Source: Candidatus Methylomicrobium oryzae (GTDB lineage Bacteria > Pseudomonadota > Gammaproteobacteria > Methylococcales > Methylomonadaceae). Taken from it: a stretch of 64,000 nt of DNA. The notes under the pieces were generated by a model, which did not search any database, was not told the origin of the DNA, and was given only the letters and a program-made list of their open reading frames with translations. The stretch covers positions 62,001-126,000 of the forward strand of contig NZ_JAERVK010000007.1 in NCBI RefSeq assembly GCF_016745425.1, in the 5' to 3' direction. Shown in pieces: positions 10,551-17,822 of this stretch. The position numbers and the translations under genes are program-made. How positions within the stretch are numbered: the stretch's first letter is position 1; every line of letters starts with the position of its first letter.

Positions 10551-11354
10551 ATGAACATACTGCACTTCTGGCGCGCGCTGTGGGGTATCGTCGGCCGCGA
10601 ACTCCGGCGCTTCGTCACCCAGCGCGAACGGTTCATTTCGGCGCTGGTCAGGCCGCTGATCTGGCTGTTCGTATTCGCCGCCGGCTTCCGGGCCGCGCTC
10701 GGGCTCGCCATCACGCCGCCTTATCAAACCTACATTCTTTACGAAGTCTACATTACGCCGGGCCTGATCGGGATGATCCAGTTGTTCAACGGCATGCAGA
10801 GCTCGCTGTCGATGGTCTACGACCGCGAAATGGGCAGCATGCGCAGCCTGCTGGTCAGCCCGCTGCCTCGCTGGTTTTTACTGGTATCGAAACTGTTGGC
10901 GGGCACCTTCGTGTCGATCCTGCAGGTCTACGTCTTTCTCGCGATTGCCTGGGCTTACAAGATTCATGCACCCTGGCAGGGTTATCTCTGGATCGTCCCG
11001 GCGCTGATCCTGTCCGGCCTGATGCTCGGAGCGCTCGGATTACTGTTGTCGTCCTTCATCAAACAGCTCGAAAACTTTGCCGGCGTGATGAATTTTGTGA
11101 TTTTCCCGATGTTTTTCCTCTCGACTGCGCTCTATCCTTTATGGAAGCTGAAAGAATCGAGCCTGTTGCTGTACCAATTGGCCAAATACAACCCCTTTTC
11201 CCAGGCCGTTGAACTGATCCGCTTTGCCTTATACGGCCAATTCAACCAGGAGGCACTGCTTTATACGCTGACTTCCTTCATTGTCTTTATTACTGCCGCG
11301 ATTATTGGCTATAATCCTTCAAAAGGAATGATGGTAAAAAAAGGCGGCGGTTAG
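10551..11354 (+). CDS. ABC-2 type transporter permease (PedC-like)
   Basis: A 267-aa integral membrane protein with about six hydrophobic segments and the ABC-2 pattern. It shows REMGSMRSLLVSPLPRWFLLVSKLLAG near the middle and FPMFFLSTALYPLW before the last segments. The N-terminus REL-R-x-V-x-R and the LIWLFVFAAGFRA helix are typical of NodJ/DrrB-like exporters and of the permease in PQQ alcohol clusters. It follows the ATPase gene with an eight-base gap. Confidence 0.9.
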   Translation: MNILHFWRALWGIVGRELRRFVTQRERFISALVRPLIWLFVFAAGFRAALGLAITPPYQTYILYEVYITPGLIGMIQLFNGMQSSLSMVYDREMGSMRSLLVSPLPRWFLLVSKLLAGTFVSILQVYVFLAIAWAYKIHAPWQGYLWIVPALILSGLMLGALGLLLSSFIKQLENFAGVMNFVIFPMFFLSTALYPLWKLKESSLLLYQLAKYNPFSQAVELIRFALYGQFNQEALLYTLTSFIVFITAAIIGYNPSKGMMVKKGGG

Positions 11355-11451
11355 ACATTCCTCGGCAGCATGCTCCGCGGCCGGACGAGAATAAAAACTT
11401 CTTACTTTCGCCCGACCGCTGTCAACCCGCCTCCCTCTCTCCGGTGACTAT

Positions 11452-13029
11452 GTGAAAAATTCTTTTTACCTTGTTATTCCCAAACAGGAAAACAATCCGC
11501 AACGCACCAAAGAATACGAGGCCAAGCCCCTTCAGCAGTGGATCAACGAGCTTCCGGCGGCGAATCCGGGCCTGGCGACGCGCCTGGTGCACGATTTGAT
11601 TATCGAATTCAATACCCTGGCGGTTTCGGCCGATCTCCGAATCGCCGCGCTCGAACAGTTGCGTCCCAGTATTCTCGCAATCGAAGAAAATTTGCTCAGC
11701 CGCCTGACCAAAACCGGTTTTCCAAAAGAAGAGAACGACCAAAAAGTCTTCAACGTACTCGTCTCGATCGAAAAGGAACTGACGCTGAGCTACTGGATCG
11801 TGCTGAAGGAAATGTCGCAGAAAACCTTCGGCTGGTTCCAGGGTAAACAATTGCCTCTGACCCTGCATCGCTGCATCAGCGGACTCAGCAACATCGTGAT
11901 CAGCCATTACCTGATGGGCGTACCGATTCCGGACTGGATTTGGATCGACCTGCATTCGCTCTATAAACTCAGCATCAAGCTGAAAAAAGACACGGCCAAG
12001 ATTATCGACGATCCAACCCATCCCTCCGAAAAAAGCAGCCCGGAAGACTGCTACAAACAAATTCTGCTGCTCAGCCTGGCCGCTCCGCACGGACTGATGC
12101 AAAAAGAAGTGCTGCTGGTCTATCACTTCATCAAAACGGTCTGTGAATCGGTGCATATCCAGAACACTCCGGTTTCCGGGCAATCGGCACAATATGTGAT
12201 TCTTACCGACGAAGACCGGTCGCCCTTTCTTTTGAAAGAAGGAGCCCATCGTCCGGATTCCGCCACGCTGTATCTGGACTTCACCAAACTCTATAAAACG
12301 CTCGAACACAAGGCAAGGCTCGCCAACATCGGCGAAGGGCGCTTCAACTCGGTGCTCGCGCTGCAAAACAATCAAATGCCGAGCTTCGATCTCTTGGAAT
12401 ACCTGTTCCACCGCTGGTCCGGCTTCGAGCTGGAAAGCGCTCCGCTATTCGAAGACCGCCTGGACCGCTGCATTACGCTGGGCCTGATCCCTACCTTCGA
12501 ACTCTTGAACGACTCACTGCACCAATCGGAAAGCCAGGCGGAACTGCAGGTCCAGACAGCTTCCGAAAGTCTGCTGACCTGCCGATTCGAACAAACCGGC
12601 ATCTTATCCATTGGCCGCCTGATCAGCATCCGAAAAGCCGACCGCCGGGATAACGCCCTCGTGCTGGGTATTGTCAACCAGATTTTGATCGAGAAAAAGA
12701 CGAACAATCTGCTATTCGGTGTCGAATTTTTGACTTCACAATGCTATGCGGTTACCTATAACCCGCTCGATTCATCCAAAAAAGAAGAATCAATCAAAGC
12801 GCTGCTGTGCGCCGTTACAGAAGCGGACGGCGACAAAAGCTACCTGATTACGGATAACTTTATCCTGAAAGACGGAGATACCGCCCGTATTTACTGGAAA
12901 AACGAAGATTATTCCGTTTCGCTGCACGATCGGAAAAATATCGGCCTGGGCTACTGGCAATTCCTGTGCGTAAAAATAATGGAGAGGCCAAGGGCTTCCA
13001 CCCCGGCAAAAGGCTATGACTTCATCTAG
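11452..13029 (+). CDS. Uncharacterised 525-aa protein, possibly with a C-terminal PilZ-like barrel
   Basis: I do not recognise the family with certainty. The protein is largely helical for the first ~350 residues. These include PLQQWINELPAANPGLATRLVHDLIIEFNTLAVSADLRIAALEQLRP (split motif), a pattern seen in long cytosolic proteins linked to c-di-GMP signalling. The C-terminal ~120 residues are beta-rich and contain LISIRKADRRDNALVLGIVNQ and LLFGVEFLTSQCYAV, which could be a PilZ-like barrel. The start is GTG with a GGTGA element upstream. No partner gene is adjacent, and the following 260 bases are non-coding. Confidence 0.7.
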   Translation: MKNSFYLVIPKQENNPQRTKEYEAKPLQQWINELPAANPGLATRLVHDLIIEFNTLAVSADLRIAALEQLRPSILAIEENLLSRLTKTGFPKEENDQKVFNVLVSIEKELTLSYWIVLKEMSQKTFGWFQGKQLPLTLHRCISGLSNIVISHYLMGVPIPDWIWIDLHSLYKLSIKLKKDTAKIIDDPTHPSEKSSPEDCYKQILLLSLAAPHGLMQKEVLLVYHFIKTVCESVHIQNTPVSGQSAQYVILTDEDRSPFLLKEGAHRPDSATLYLDFTKLYKTLEHKARLANIGEGRFNSVLALQNNQMPSFDLLEYLFHRWSGFELESAPLFEDRLDRCITLGLIPTFELLNDSLHQSESQAELQVQTASESLLTCRFEQTGILSIGRLISIRKADRRDNALVLGIVNQILIEKKTNNLLFGVEFLTSQCYAVTYNPLDSSKKEESIKALLCAVTEADGDKSYLITDNFILKDGDTARIYWKNEDYSVSLHDRKNIGLGYWQFLCVKIMERPRASTPAKGYDFI

Positions 13030-13291
13030 CTTCCTTGTAAAATCCGCCTGGCACAAAAAACACAAACCACTTGAAAAGTTTTTTCATCGTGGTAACTTGT
13101 GCGGTCGAGTGAGCGATTAAAATAGTAGGAAAATAGGTTGCGGCACCATCGGCTAAAACCGCTACACTCCGCGCGTAATGAATTTTAGACAAATGCAGAC
13201 CTTCCGCTCCTGATCAGGGAAAGTCAAAGGCAAGAAGTGTCCGAATTCCTATGCAATTACAATAATAAAATCAATATCGTGAGGATAAGAA

Positions 13292-13774
13292 ATGAGTAAC
13301 GAAGAGAAAACCAAACCATCGTTGGATAACGCAAAAAATCTGCTCGGCAACCTGACTTCGGCCGCGCAGAACCTGAAAGAAACCAAACCGAAAGTATTCT
13401 ACGGCGCGGTCGGCGGTGTCGCCTTACTGATTTTGATTGCGGTATTCAGCGGCGGGGAAAGCCGTCCGACCGTCCAGCAATATAGCAAGAAAGCCCTGGC
13501 CGTCGGCCAGACCTATAGTTTGGTATCCCCGAATAGCTACGACCCTGCCTCCACGATACGTATCGTCCCGGCCCCCGGCACTCTGGCCGCCTACGATGAC
13601 ACCGAAGAAGCGGATCGCACCGGCACTTGTCAACATTTCCCGCAAGGAACCAAAGTCAAAGTGCTGAGACTGCAAGATGCTTTCGATACCGCCAACAGCT
13701 TTGCCGAAGTTTCAATCGAAGGCGGCGAGTGTAACGGTAAAACCGGCTGGGTTTTGTCGATCGACCTGCAATAA
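13292..13774 (+). CDS. Single-pass membrane protein with SH3-like C-terminal domain
   Basis: A 160-aa protein. A charged cytoplasmic N-terminus of ~35 residues is followed by one membrane helix (VFYGAVGGVALLILIAVFS). A ~100-residue outer domain contains GTCQHFPQGTKVKVLRLQDAFDTANSFAEV and GECNGKTGWVLSIDLQ, which looks like a bacterial SH3 fold, with two cysteines able to pair. A GTGAGGAT ribosome binding region precedes the ATG. Function unknown. It is the last host gene before the tRNA cluster and the satellite. Confidence 0.75.
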   Translation: MSNEEKTKPSLDNAKNLLGNLTSAAQNLKETKPKVFYGAVGGVALLILIAVFSGGESRPTVQQYSKKALAVGQTYSLVSPNSYDPASTIRIVPAPGTLAAYDDTEEADRTGTCQHFPQGTKVKVLRLQDAFDTANSFAEVSIEGGECNGKTGWVLSIDLQ

Positions 13775-13798
13775 ATCGATCGGCGCTGTAAAAATTAT

Positions 13799-13826
13799 TT
13801 GACACATGCTGTAAATTCTATATAAT
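13799..13826 (+). promoter_or_regulatory. Consensus sigma-70 promoter for the tRNA genes
   Basis: A perfect TTGACA (13799-13804) and a perfect TATAAT (13821-13826) are separated by 16 bases, ending 18 bases before tRNA-Gly. This is the expected strong promoter for the tRNA-Gly/tRNA-Cys unit. Confidence 0.9.
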
Positions 13827-13844
13827 GTGCGAATAATTTCTAGC

Positions 13845-13919
13845 GCGGGAATAGCTCAGTGGTAGAGCACAACCTTGCCAAGGTTGGGGTCGCGAGTTCG
13901 AATCTCGTTTCCCGCTCCA
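13845..13919 (+). tRNA. tRNA-Gly(GCC)
   Basis: A 75-base cloverleaf with the CCA end encoded. The acceptor stem is GCGGGAA/TTCCCGC. The D arm is GCTC...GAGC, and the anticodon stem-loop CAACC-TTGCCAA-GGTTG carries anticodon GCC. The T arm is GCGAG-TTCGAAT-CTCGT (last pair G-U). An identical second copy lies at 28574-28648, just beyond the integrated element. Confidence 0.97.
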
Positions 13920-13930
13920 AAATATGACAA

Positions 13931-13957
13931 AAAAGCCGCGAAACTCGCGGCTTTTTT
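13931..13957 (+). terminator. Intrinsic terminator-like hairpin after tRNA-Gly
   Basis: GCCGCG (13935-13940) pairs with CGCGGC (13946-13951) around AAACT and is followed by six T. It lies between tRNA-Gly and tRNA-Cys, so it may reduce read-through or serve in processing. Confidence 0.7.
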
Positions 13958-13972
13958 ATTTAGTAAGATCAA

Positions 13973-14046
13973 GGCTGCGTAGCAAAATGGTTATGCAGCG
14001 GCCTGCAAAGCCGTATATACCGGTTCGATTCCGGTCGCAGCCTCCA
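13973..14046 (+). tRNA. tRNA-Cys(GCA), integration target of the satellite
   Basis: A 74-base cloverleaf. The acceptor is GGCTGCG/CGCAGCC. The anticodon stem-loop CGGCC-TGCAAAG-CCGT region carries GCA, the T arm is ACCGG-TTCGATT-CCGGT, and CCA is encoded. Its last 14 bases are repeated at 28548-28561 and form the attachment site of the integrated element, so insertion has preserved a complete tRNA. Confidence 0.96.
14033..14046 (+). other. attL: left 14-bp attachment repeat
   Basis: GGTCGCAGCCTCCA forms the 3' end of tRNA-Cys and is repeated exactly at 28548-28561. The bases on either side of the two copies differ, which defines the core. Confidence 0.9.
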
Positions 14047-14080
14047 TTACTCGATTCAGCGACGTTCGACGAAACACATG

Positions 14081-14114
14081 AAACCCGCAAGCTGCAAGGC
14101 TTAGCGGGTTTTTT
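14081..14114 (+). terminator. Terminator after tRNA-Cys
   Basis: AAACCCGC (14081-14088) pairs with GCGGGTTT (14104-14111), followed by further T residues. It is now inside the element, downstream of tRNA-Cys, and may shield the integrase gene from tRNA transcription. Confidence 0.65.
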
Positions 14115-14142
14115 ATTGTCCAACGAAGTACGGTAGAAAACG

Positions 14143-14199
14143 GGGGTAAGTTGGGGTAACATTTTGGGGTAACCAGTTACCCCCAGAAGGAGTTACCCC
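14143..14199 (+). promoter_or_regulatory. Integrase arm-type repeats, left end
   Basis: Three direct GGGGTAA(C/G) copies (14143, 14153, 14166) and two inverted GTTACCCC copies (14176-14183, 14192-14199) lie between attL and the integrase start. Two more direct copies sit beside attR at 28466 and 28478. The placement fits arm-type binding sites for the integrase or its excisionase, and could also let the integrase repress its own gene. Confidence 0.7.
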
Positions 14200-14201
14200 C
14201 A

Positions 14202-15416
14202 ATGCCTCTCTCCGATACAGCCTGCAAGAACGCCCACAAGAACGACAAAGCCGGCAGCGGCAAGCCGTTCAAGCTATCCGACGAAAAAGGCCTCTTCCTT
14301 TTGCTCCAGCCCCAAGAAGACGGATGGGGTAAGTGGTGGCGCTTCAAATACCGCTTCGAAGGAAAGGAAAAATTGTTATCGCTGGGCACCTACCCGGAGA
14401 CCAGCCTTGCCCAGGCCAGAGAAAAACGCGACGAAGCCCGGAAACAAATCGCCGCCGGCATCGATCCCGGCGAAAACCGGAAAGCCGTTAAAGCCGCCAA
14501 AGCGGAAAGCGCAGCGAACAGTTTCGAAGTAATCGCCCGGGAATGGGGCCTTAAAAAAGTCGATAACTGGGAAGAAAAGAACCACCGCTCCAAACGCATG
14601 CTCGAACGGAATGTTTTCCCCTGGCTTGGCGGCAAACCGATCGCCGAGATCCTGCCGAAAGACATTCTGGCCTGCCTGCGCCGCGTCGAGGACAACGGTA
14701 CCATCGAGACCGCCCATAGAACCTTGCAAATCTGCGGCCAGGTGTTCCGTTACGCGGTCGCCACCGGCCGGGCCGACCGGGACATCACCCACGACCTGAA
14801 AGGCGCCCTACCCCCGGCCAAAGGCGAACACTTCGCCGCGATCACCGAGCCTAAAGAAGCCGCCGAACTCTTGCGCGCGATCGACGGCTATCAGGGATCC
14901 CTACCCGCCGTGTGCGCGTTAAAGCTGGCCCCCTTGGTGTTCGTCCGGCCCGGCGAATTGCGGGCCATGCAATGGCAGGACGTGAATCTAGACACCGCCG
15001 AATGGCGATTCTTCATCACCAAGACCAAAGTCCAGCACATCGTCCCGCTGTCCCGGCAAGCCGTCGCCATTCTGCAGGACCTGTTTCCCCTCACCGGCCG
15101 TGGACGTTACGCGTTCCCTTCCGAGCGCACCCCAAACGGCGACCGCTGCATGAGTGAGAATACGATCAATGCCGCTCTGAAGCGGCTCGGCTACGGCAAA
15201 GACAAAATGACCGGCCACGGCTTCCGGGCAATGGCTCGGACCATCCTGGACGAAGTGCTGGGCGTCAGACCCGACTTTATCGAGCACCAGCTCGCCCATG
15301 CGGTTAGGGATCCGAACGGCCGGGCCTACAACCGGACCGCTCACCTTTCGGAGCGCCACAAGATGATGCAGCAATGGGCCGATTATTTGGACGCGCTGAA
15401 GGCTGGCGAGCTGTAG
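14202..15416 (+). CDS. int: P4-type tyrosine integrase
   Basis: A 404-aa site-specific recombinase. The N-terminal DUF4102-like arm-binding region (GKWWRFKYRFEGKEKLLSLGTYPETSLAQAR) is followed by a SAM-like core-binding domain and the catalytic domain. Catalytic residues are visible: Arg in VRPGELRAMQW, H-x-x-R in HGFRAMARTIL, His in EHQLAHAV and Tyr in GRAYNRTAHL. An AAGGAG site precedes the ATG. The gene sits directly beside attL in tRNA-Cys, as expected for this family, and should drive integration and excision of the 14.5-kb element. Confidence 0.95.
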   Translation: MPLSDTACKNAHKNDKAGSGKPFKLSDEKGLFLLLQPQEDGWGKWWRFKYRFEGKEKLLSLGTYPETSLAQAREKRDEARKQIAAGIDPGENRKAVKAAKAESAANSFEVIAREWGLKKVDNWEEKNHRSKRMLERNVFPWLGGKPIAEILPKDILACLRRVEDNGTIETAHRTLQICGQVFRYAVATGRADRDITHDLKGALPPAKGEHFAAITEPKEAAELLRAIDGYQGSLPAVCALKLAPLVFVRPGELRAMQWQDVNLDTAEWRFFITKTKVQHIVPLSRQAVAILQDLFPLTGRGRYAFPSERTPNGDRCMSENTINAALKRLGYGKDKMTGHGFRAMARTILDEVLGVRPDFIEHQLAHAVRDPNGRAYNRTAHLSERHKMMQQWADYLDALKAGEL

Positions 15417-15440
15417 CCGGGAACGTCCGGCACAAGAAGC

Positions 15441-15863
15441 CGTATTTTTTGAAGCCGAAAAAGAAAAAATCCCGGAGGGAAGCGCGCGCCCAGCGGTCCG
15501 GTGGGAAAATTTTTTTTGGGAAGAAAAACTTTTTTTTCACGTTCCCGATGTTCCCAATGTTCCCGGCTTTGCCTTTGGGCGATCGCGCGCTCACTGCCGG
15601 CGCTGCGCACTCCCTTTTTGGCGGCCCTGAACGAGCCCAGCGGATTCCGATCGCACAGTTTTGCCCGGTAAAATATTTATTTCTGAAGAAAAACTTTGAT
15701 TTCACGTTCCCAATGTTCCCGATGTTCCCGATGTTCCCGCTTTCGCCTTTTGGGCGGCCGAGGGGGAGTAAAGCGGCGCCCGATCGGGAGGCGTTCATCC
15801 AGGAAATATTTTTTTCTGGGAAAAAAACTTCTAAAGCACGTTCCCGATGTTCTCAACGCTCCA
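15441..15863. repeat. Left arm of ~425-bp inverted repeat with iteron clusters
   Basis: This gene-free stretch is an inverted, roughly 85%-identical copy (by eye) of 27972-28395. It contains three clusters of 9-bp units with consensus TTCCC(G/A)ATG, at 15538-15566, 15703-15740 and 15837-15858. Each opens with CACG and is preceded by an A/T-rich tract (AAAACTT type). The GC-rich spacers between clusters are also conserved between arms. The apparent ORFs here read only repeated MFPMFP peptides and are not genes. Confidence 0.88.
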
Positions 15864-15960
15864 CCCTTCTTTTTAACAATAACGATCAATAAGCAGCGCT
15901 GCGCTTTTTTTCTGGAGAAATCATTTTGTTGTTAAGAAAAATTCGCTACCAGCGAACTTT

Positions 15961-15990
15961 TTTACTGAGTAGTTAGTTTTTTGGTATACT
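15961..15990 (+). promoter_or_regulatory. Probable promoter of the retron RNA
   Basis: A TATACT -10 element (15985-15990) is preceded at 18 bases by TTTACT (15961-15966), a four-of-six match to TTGACA. Transcription would begin near 15997-16000, about ten bases before the a1 segment of the retron RNA. Confidence 0.6.
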
Positions 15991-15997
15991 AAAACTG

Positions 15998-16200
15998 TAA
16001 TACGGTAAACAGAGATACCTCGAAGCTTTGTTGAGCTTTGGCTCGCGGTGAGTAGAAGTATGACTCGCTATAACTTTGCGTCGGTCTTGTTCGCCACGCG
16101 TCGACAATCGCGACTGCTGGCACTGACTGCGTACCTGATCGCCGAGGGTGGCGATCAGTCAATTTGTGAGTTACAGGGGGGATGATCGATTTCTCTGTCC
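15998..16200 (+). ncRNA. Retron msr-msd non-coding RNA (candidate)
   Basis: The RNA lies just upstream of the retron genes and has no credible ORF. The a1 segment ACAGAGA (16009-16015) is exactly complementary to a2 TCTCTGT (16192-16198). msr-like hairpins follow: a 7-bp stem at 16021-16027/16034-16040 (one G-U pair) and GTGAGT/ACTCGC (16048-16053/16063-16068). An msd-like part is closed by TAACT (16071-16075) with AGTTA (16169-16173). Its tip is the perfect 9-bp hairpin CTGATCGCC/GGCGATCAG (16135-16143/16150-16158). This is the architecture expected of a template that is partly copied into DNA. The exact ends and the branching G are not resolved. Confidence 0.75.
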
Positions 16201-16215
16201 TAAAAAAAGCGAGGG

Positions 16216-16260
16216 GGAAGCAGAAGGCTTCCACACTAACAATCCCGTTAGTGTTTTTTT
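16216..16260 (+). terminator. Twin hairpin and intrinsic terminator between retron RNA and effector gene
   Basis: GGAAGC/GCTTCC (16216-16221/16227-16232) is followed at once by ACACTAAC/GTTAGTGT (16233-16240/16247-16254) and six T. The T-run directly abuts the AGGAG ribosome binding site (16261-16265) of the next ORF. Most transcription from the retron promoter should stop here, making the downstream genes depend on read-through or another promoter. Confidence 0.8.
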
Positions 16261-16270
16261 AGGAGATTTA

Positions 16271-16489
16271 ATGTTAAAACGTATTACAAATCGATCTGAG
16301 CGTAGTGAAGATGGTGCGGCTGCACGTCAAAAGGCCAAACGTAGACTCGTGATAGTGCTTAAAGCCCTTATACGAGGAATTTTACTTAGACCGTCGACTT
16401 GGCGCATGCTCATAGTTAATTTGCCTGATTTAGGTGAAAAAATTGAGGGTTTCATACAACAGTTATTAGACTTGTTTCCTGACTTCTAA
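16271..16489 (+). CDS. 72-aa basic/amphipathic protein, candidate retron effector
   Basis: A small ORF with an ideal AGGAG site five bases before its ATG. An in-frame ATG at 16148 would read through the msd and terminator and is rejected. The product starts strongly basic (MLKRITNRSERSEDGAAARQ, then KAKRR). It continues with hydrophobic or amphipathic stretches (LVIVLKALIRGILL and MLIVNLPDLGEKIEGFIQQLLDLF). I do not recognise the family. The charge pattern would suit a small membrane-acting or nucleic-acid-acting toxin. It lies between the RNA and the HTH gene, the place where retrons carry accessory proteins. Confidence 0.65.
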   Translation: MLKRITNRSERSEDGAAARQKAKRRLVIVLKALIRGILLRPSTWRMLIVNLPDLGEKIEGFIQQLLDLFPDF

Positions 16490-16524
16490 TCTACGCCCCC
16501 CCCTTCACATTTGAGGGTGTAATT

Positions 16525-16839
16525 ATGATTTCTAAAGCTATTAAATTAATTCGTCAATACCATAATCTAAATCAGGCTCAGCTTGCTTCTAAATTATCCA
16601 TTTCGACTTCGTACCTTTCCGAGATAGAATCAGGTAAAAAGGAACCGTCCTTGGATATATTGCAAAAATACGCTGATTTTTTTAAAGTACCTTTATCATC
16701 GTTGGTTGTTTTCTCTGAAACACTTGACGGATCCCACAGTAAGAGTAAAGCACGAGCTTTTCTCTCCAAAAAAATGTTGAAAGTGTTGGAGTGGATATCA
16801 GACAATGATGACATCAAGGAGATCAAAAACACCCCATAG
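16525..16839 (+). CDS. XRE-family HTH protein of the retron operon
   Basis: A 104-aa protein. Residues 5-60 form a lambda-repressor-like helix-turn-helix (IRQYHNLNQAQLASKLSIST, then SYLSEIESGKKEPSLDILQKYADFF). A ~40-residue basic tail follows. A GAGGGTG site precedes the ATG. It overlaps the reverse transcriptase by 35 bases, so the two are coupled. A stand-alone HTH protein next to the RT is, as I recall, the mark of the type VI class in published retron surveys. It may repress the operon or act as an antitoxin to the 72-aa protein; both are inference. Confidence 0.9.
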   Translation: MISKAIKLIRQYHNLNQAQLASKLSISTSYLSEIESGKKEPSLDILQKYADFFKVPLSSLVVFSETLDGSHSKSKARAFLSKKMLKVLEWISDNDDIKEIKNTP

Positions 16840-17818
16840 ATATGAAATAGAGTTTTCCCCATTATATAGATTATCAAACAAAAAAAAATTAGCAGCATTA
16901 CTTAATGTTGATGTTTCGATAATCTCTTCACCTGATAAATCAAAGCTGTGCTCCCAATACAGGATCTTTGTTGATAAAAAGACAAAGCGCTTCATAACGG
17001 AGCCTATCGGTGACCTCCTTGCTATCCATCAGCGGCTACTAAAATTTTTTAGTAGAATTGCGCCGCCTGAATATATTCACTCAGCCATAAAAAAGCGTTC
17101 ATATTTAACAAATGCAGAAGCACACCGTAAATCTTCAAATATCTTAAAAATAGATATTAAAAAATTTTTTCCTTCAATAAAATTTCAATGTATTTATGGA
17201 TTTTTCTTAAATACTTTAAAGTGTTCTTCAGATATCGCAACAATTCTTGCAAAAATTTGTACAGTTCAAACTAATAATTATGGGACACACCTCCCTACAG
17301 GTAGCTGCATTAGCCCAATCTTGTCATTTTTAGCAAATCAGCAATTGTTTGATTCAATCAAGATTATTTGCGAAAAAGAAAAATGTAAACTAACTCTATA
17401 TGTTGATGATATTACAATTTCAGGGGAAAATGCTTCGCCAGCGCTTTTAACCCTAATTGCAATGGAAATTTTTAAACATGGTTATGGATACCACAAAATT
17501 AAAATTTATAAAGATCAACCAGCAATAATTACTGGTTTAGTTGTATATAATAAGAAAGTATGTTTACCTCATGAGCGTGCAAAAAAAATTAGGGAACTTA
17601 TAGATGCGCTAAAAATTTCTGTTGGCCCTCTTCGACAGAAAATGCTTGCAAGCTTAGTCGGTCGACTATCAGAGGCAGAACATATAGAATCACAATATAA
17701 AGCTAAACGTGTAAGTATTATTTCACAATATCGTAAAGAATGGGATGAAGTGGTAGCTAATAGAAATAGCAAATGTAAAGTATCAAGAAATAAAAAATTA
17801 GCGAAAAATAATACCTAG
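16805..17818 (+). CDS. Retron reverse transcriptase
   Basis: A 337-aa RT with the retron-specific motif NAXXH as NAEAH (103-107) in region X and ITG (242-244) in place of VTG in region Y. The polymerase motifs are ILKIDIKKFFPSI (113-125, catalytic D117), LPTGSCISPILS (163-174) and YVDD (199-202) with both catalytic aspartates. The basic C-terminal tail would bind its RNA. It would reverse-transcribe part of the adjacent RNA into a branched msDNA. Codon use and base composition are much AT-richer than the integrase or primase genes of the same element, which suggests separate acquisition. The start overlaps the HTH gene and has no clear ribosome binding site. Confidence 0.95.
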   Translation: MMTSRRSKTPHRYEIEFSPLYRLSNKKKLAALLNVDVSIISSPDKSKLCSQYRIFVDKKTKRFITEPIGDLLAIHQRLLKFFSRIAPPEYIHSAIKKRSYLTNAEAHRKSSNILKIDIKKFFPSIKFQCIYGFFLNTLKCSSDIATILAKICTVQTNNYGTHLPTGSCISPILSFLANQQLFDSIKIICEKEKCKLTLYVDDITISGENASPALLTLIAMEIFKHGYGYHKIKIYKDQPAIITGLVVYNKKVCLPHERAKKIRELIDALKISVGPLRQKMLASLVGRLSEAEHIESQYKAKRVSIISQYRKEWDEVVANRNSKCKVSRNKKLAKNNT

Positions 17819-17822
17819 ATTT

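Noticed and set aside
15538-15858. Possible CRISPR array from regularly spaced TTCCC repeats
   Set aside because: Units are 9 bp, adjacent, without spacers of constant length, and no cas gene is present; iterons fit better.
15374-15892. 172-aa ORF with repeated MFPMFP peptides (and minus-strand partners)
   Set aside because: It starts inside the integrase gene and its product is only a translation of the iteron clusters and A/T tracts; no ribosome binding site.
16148-16270. Longer start for the 72-aa retron-associated protein
   Set aside because: Would be translated through the msd hairpin and terminator; the ATG at 16271 has an ideal RBS.
16805-17818. Group II intron or DGR reverse transcriptase
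   Set aside because: NAXXH/ITG motifs, short length and a structured upstream RNA fit retrons; no maturase/HNH domain, intron ends or template/variable repeats seen.
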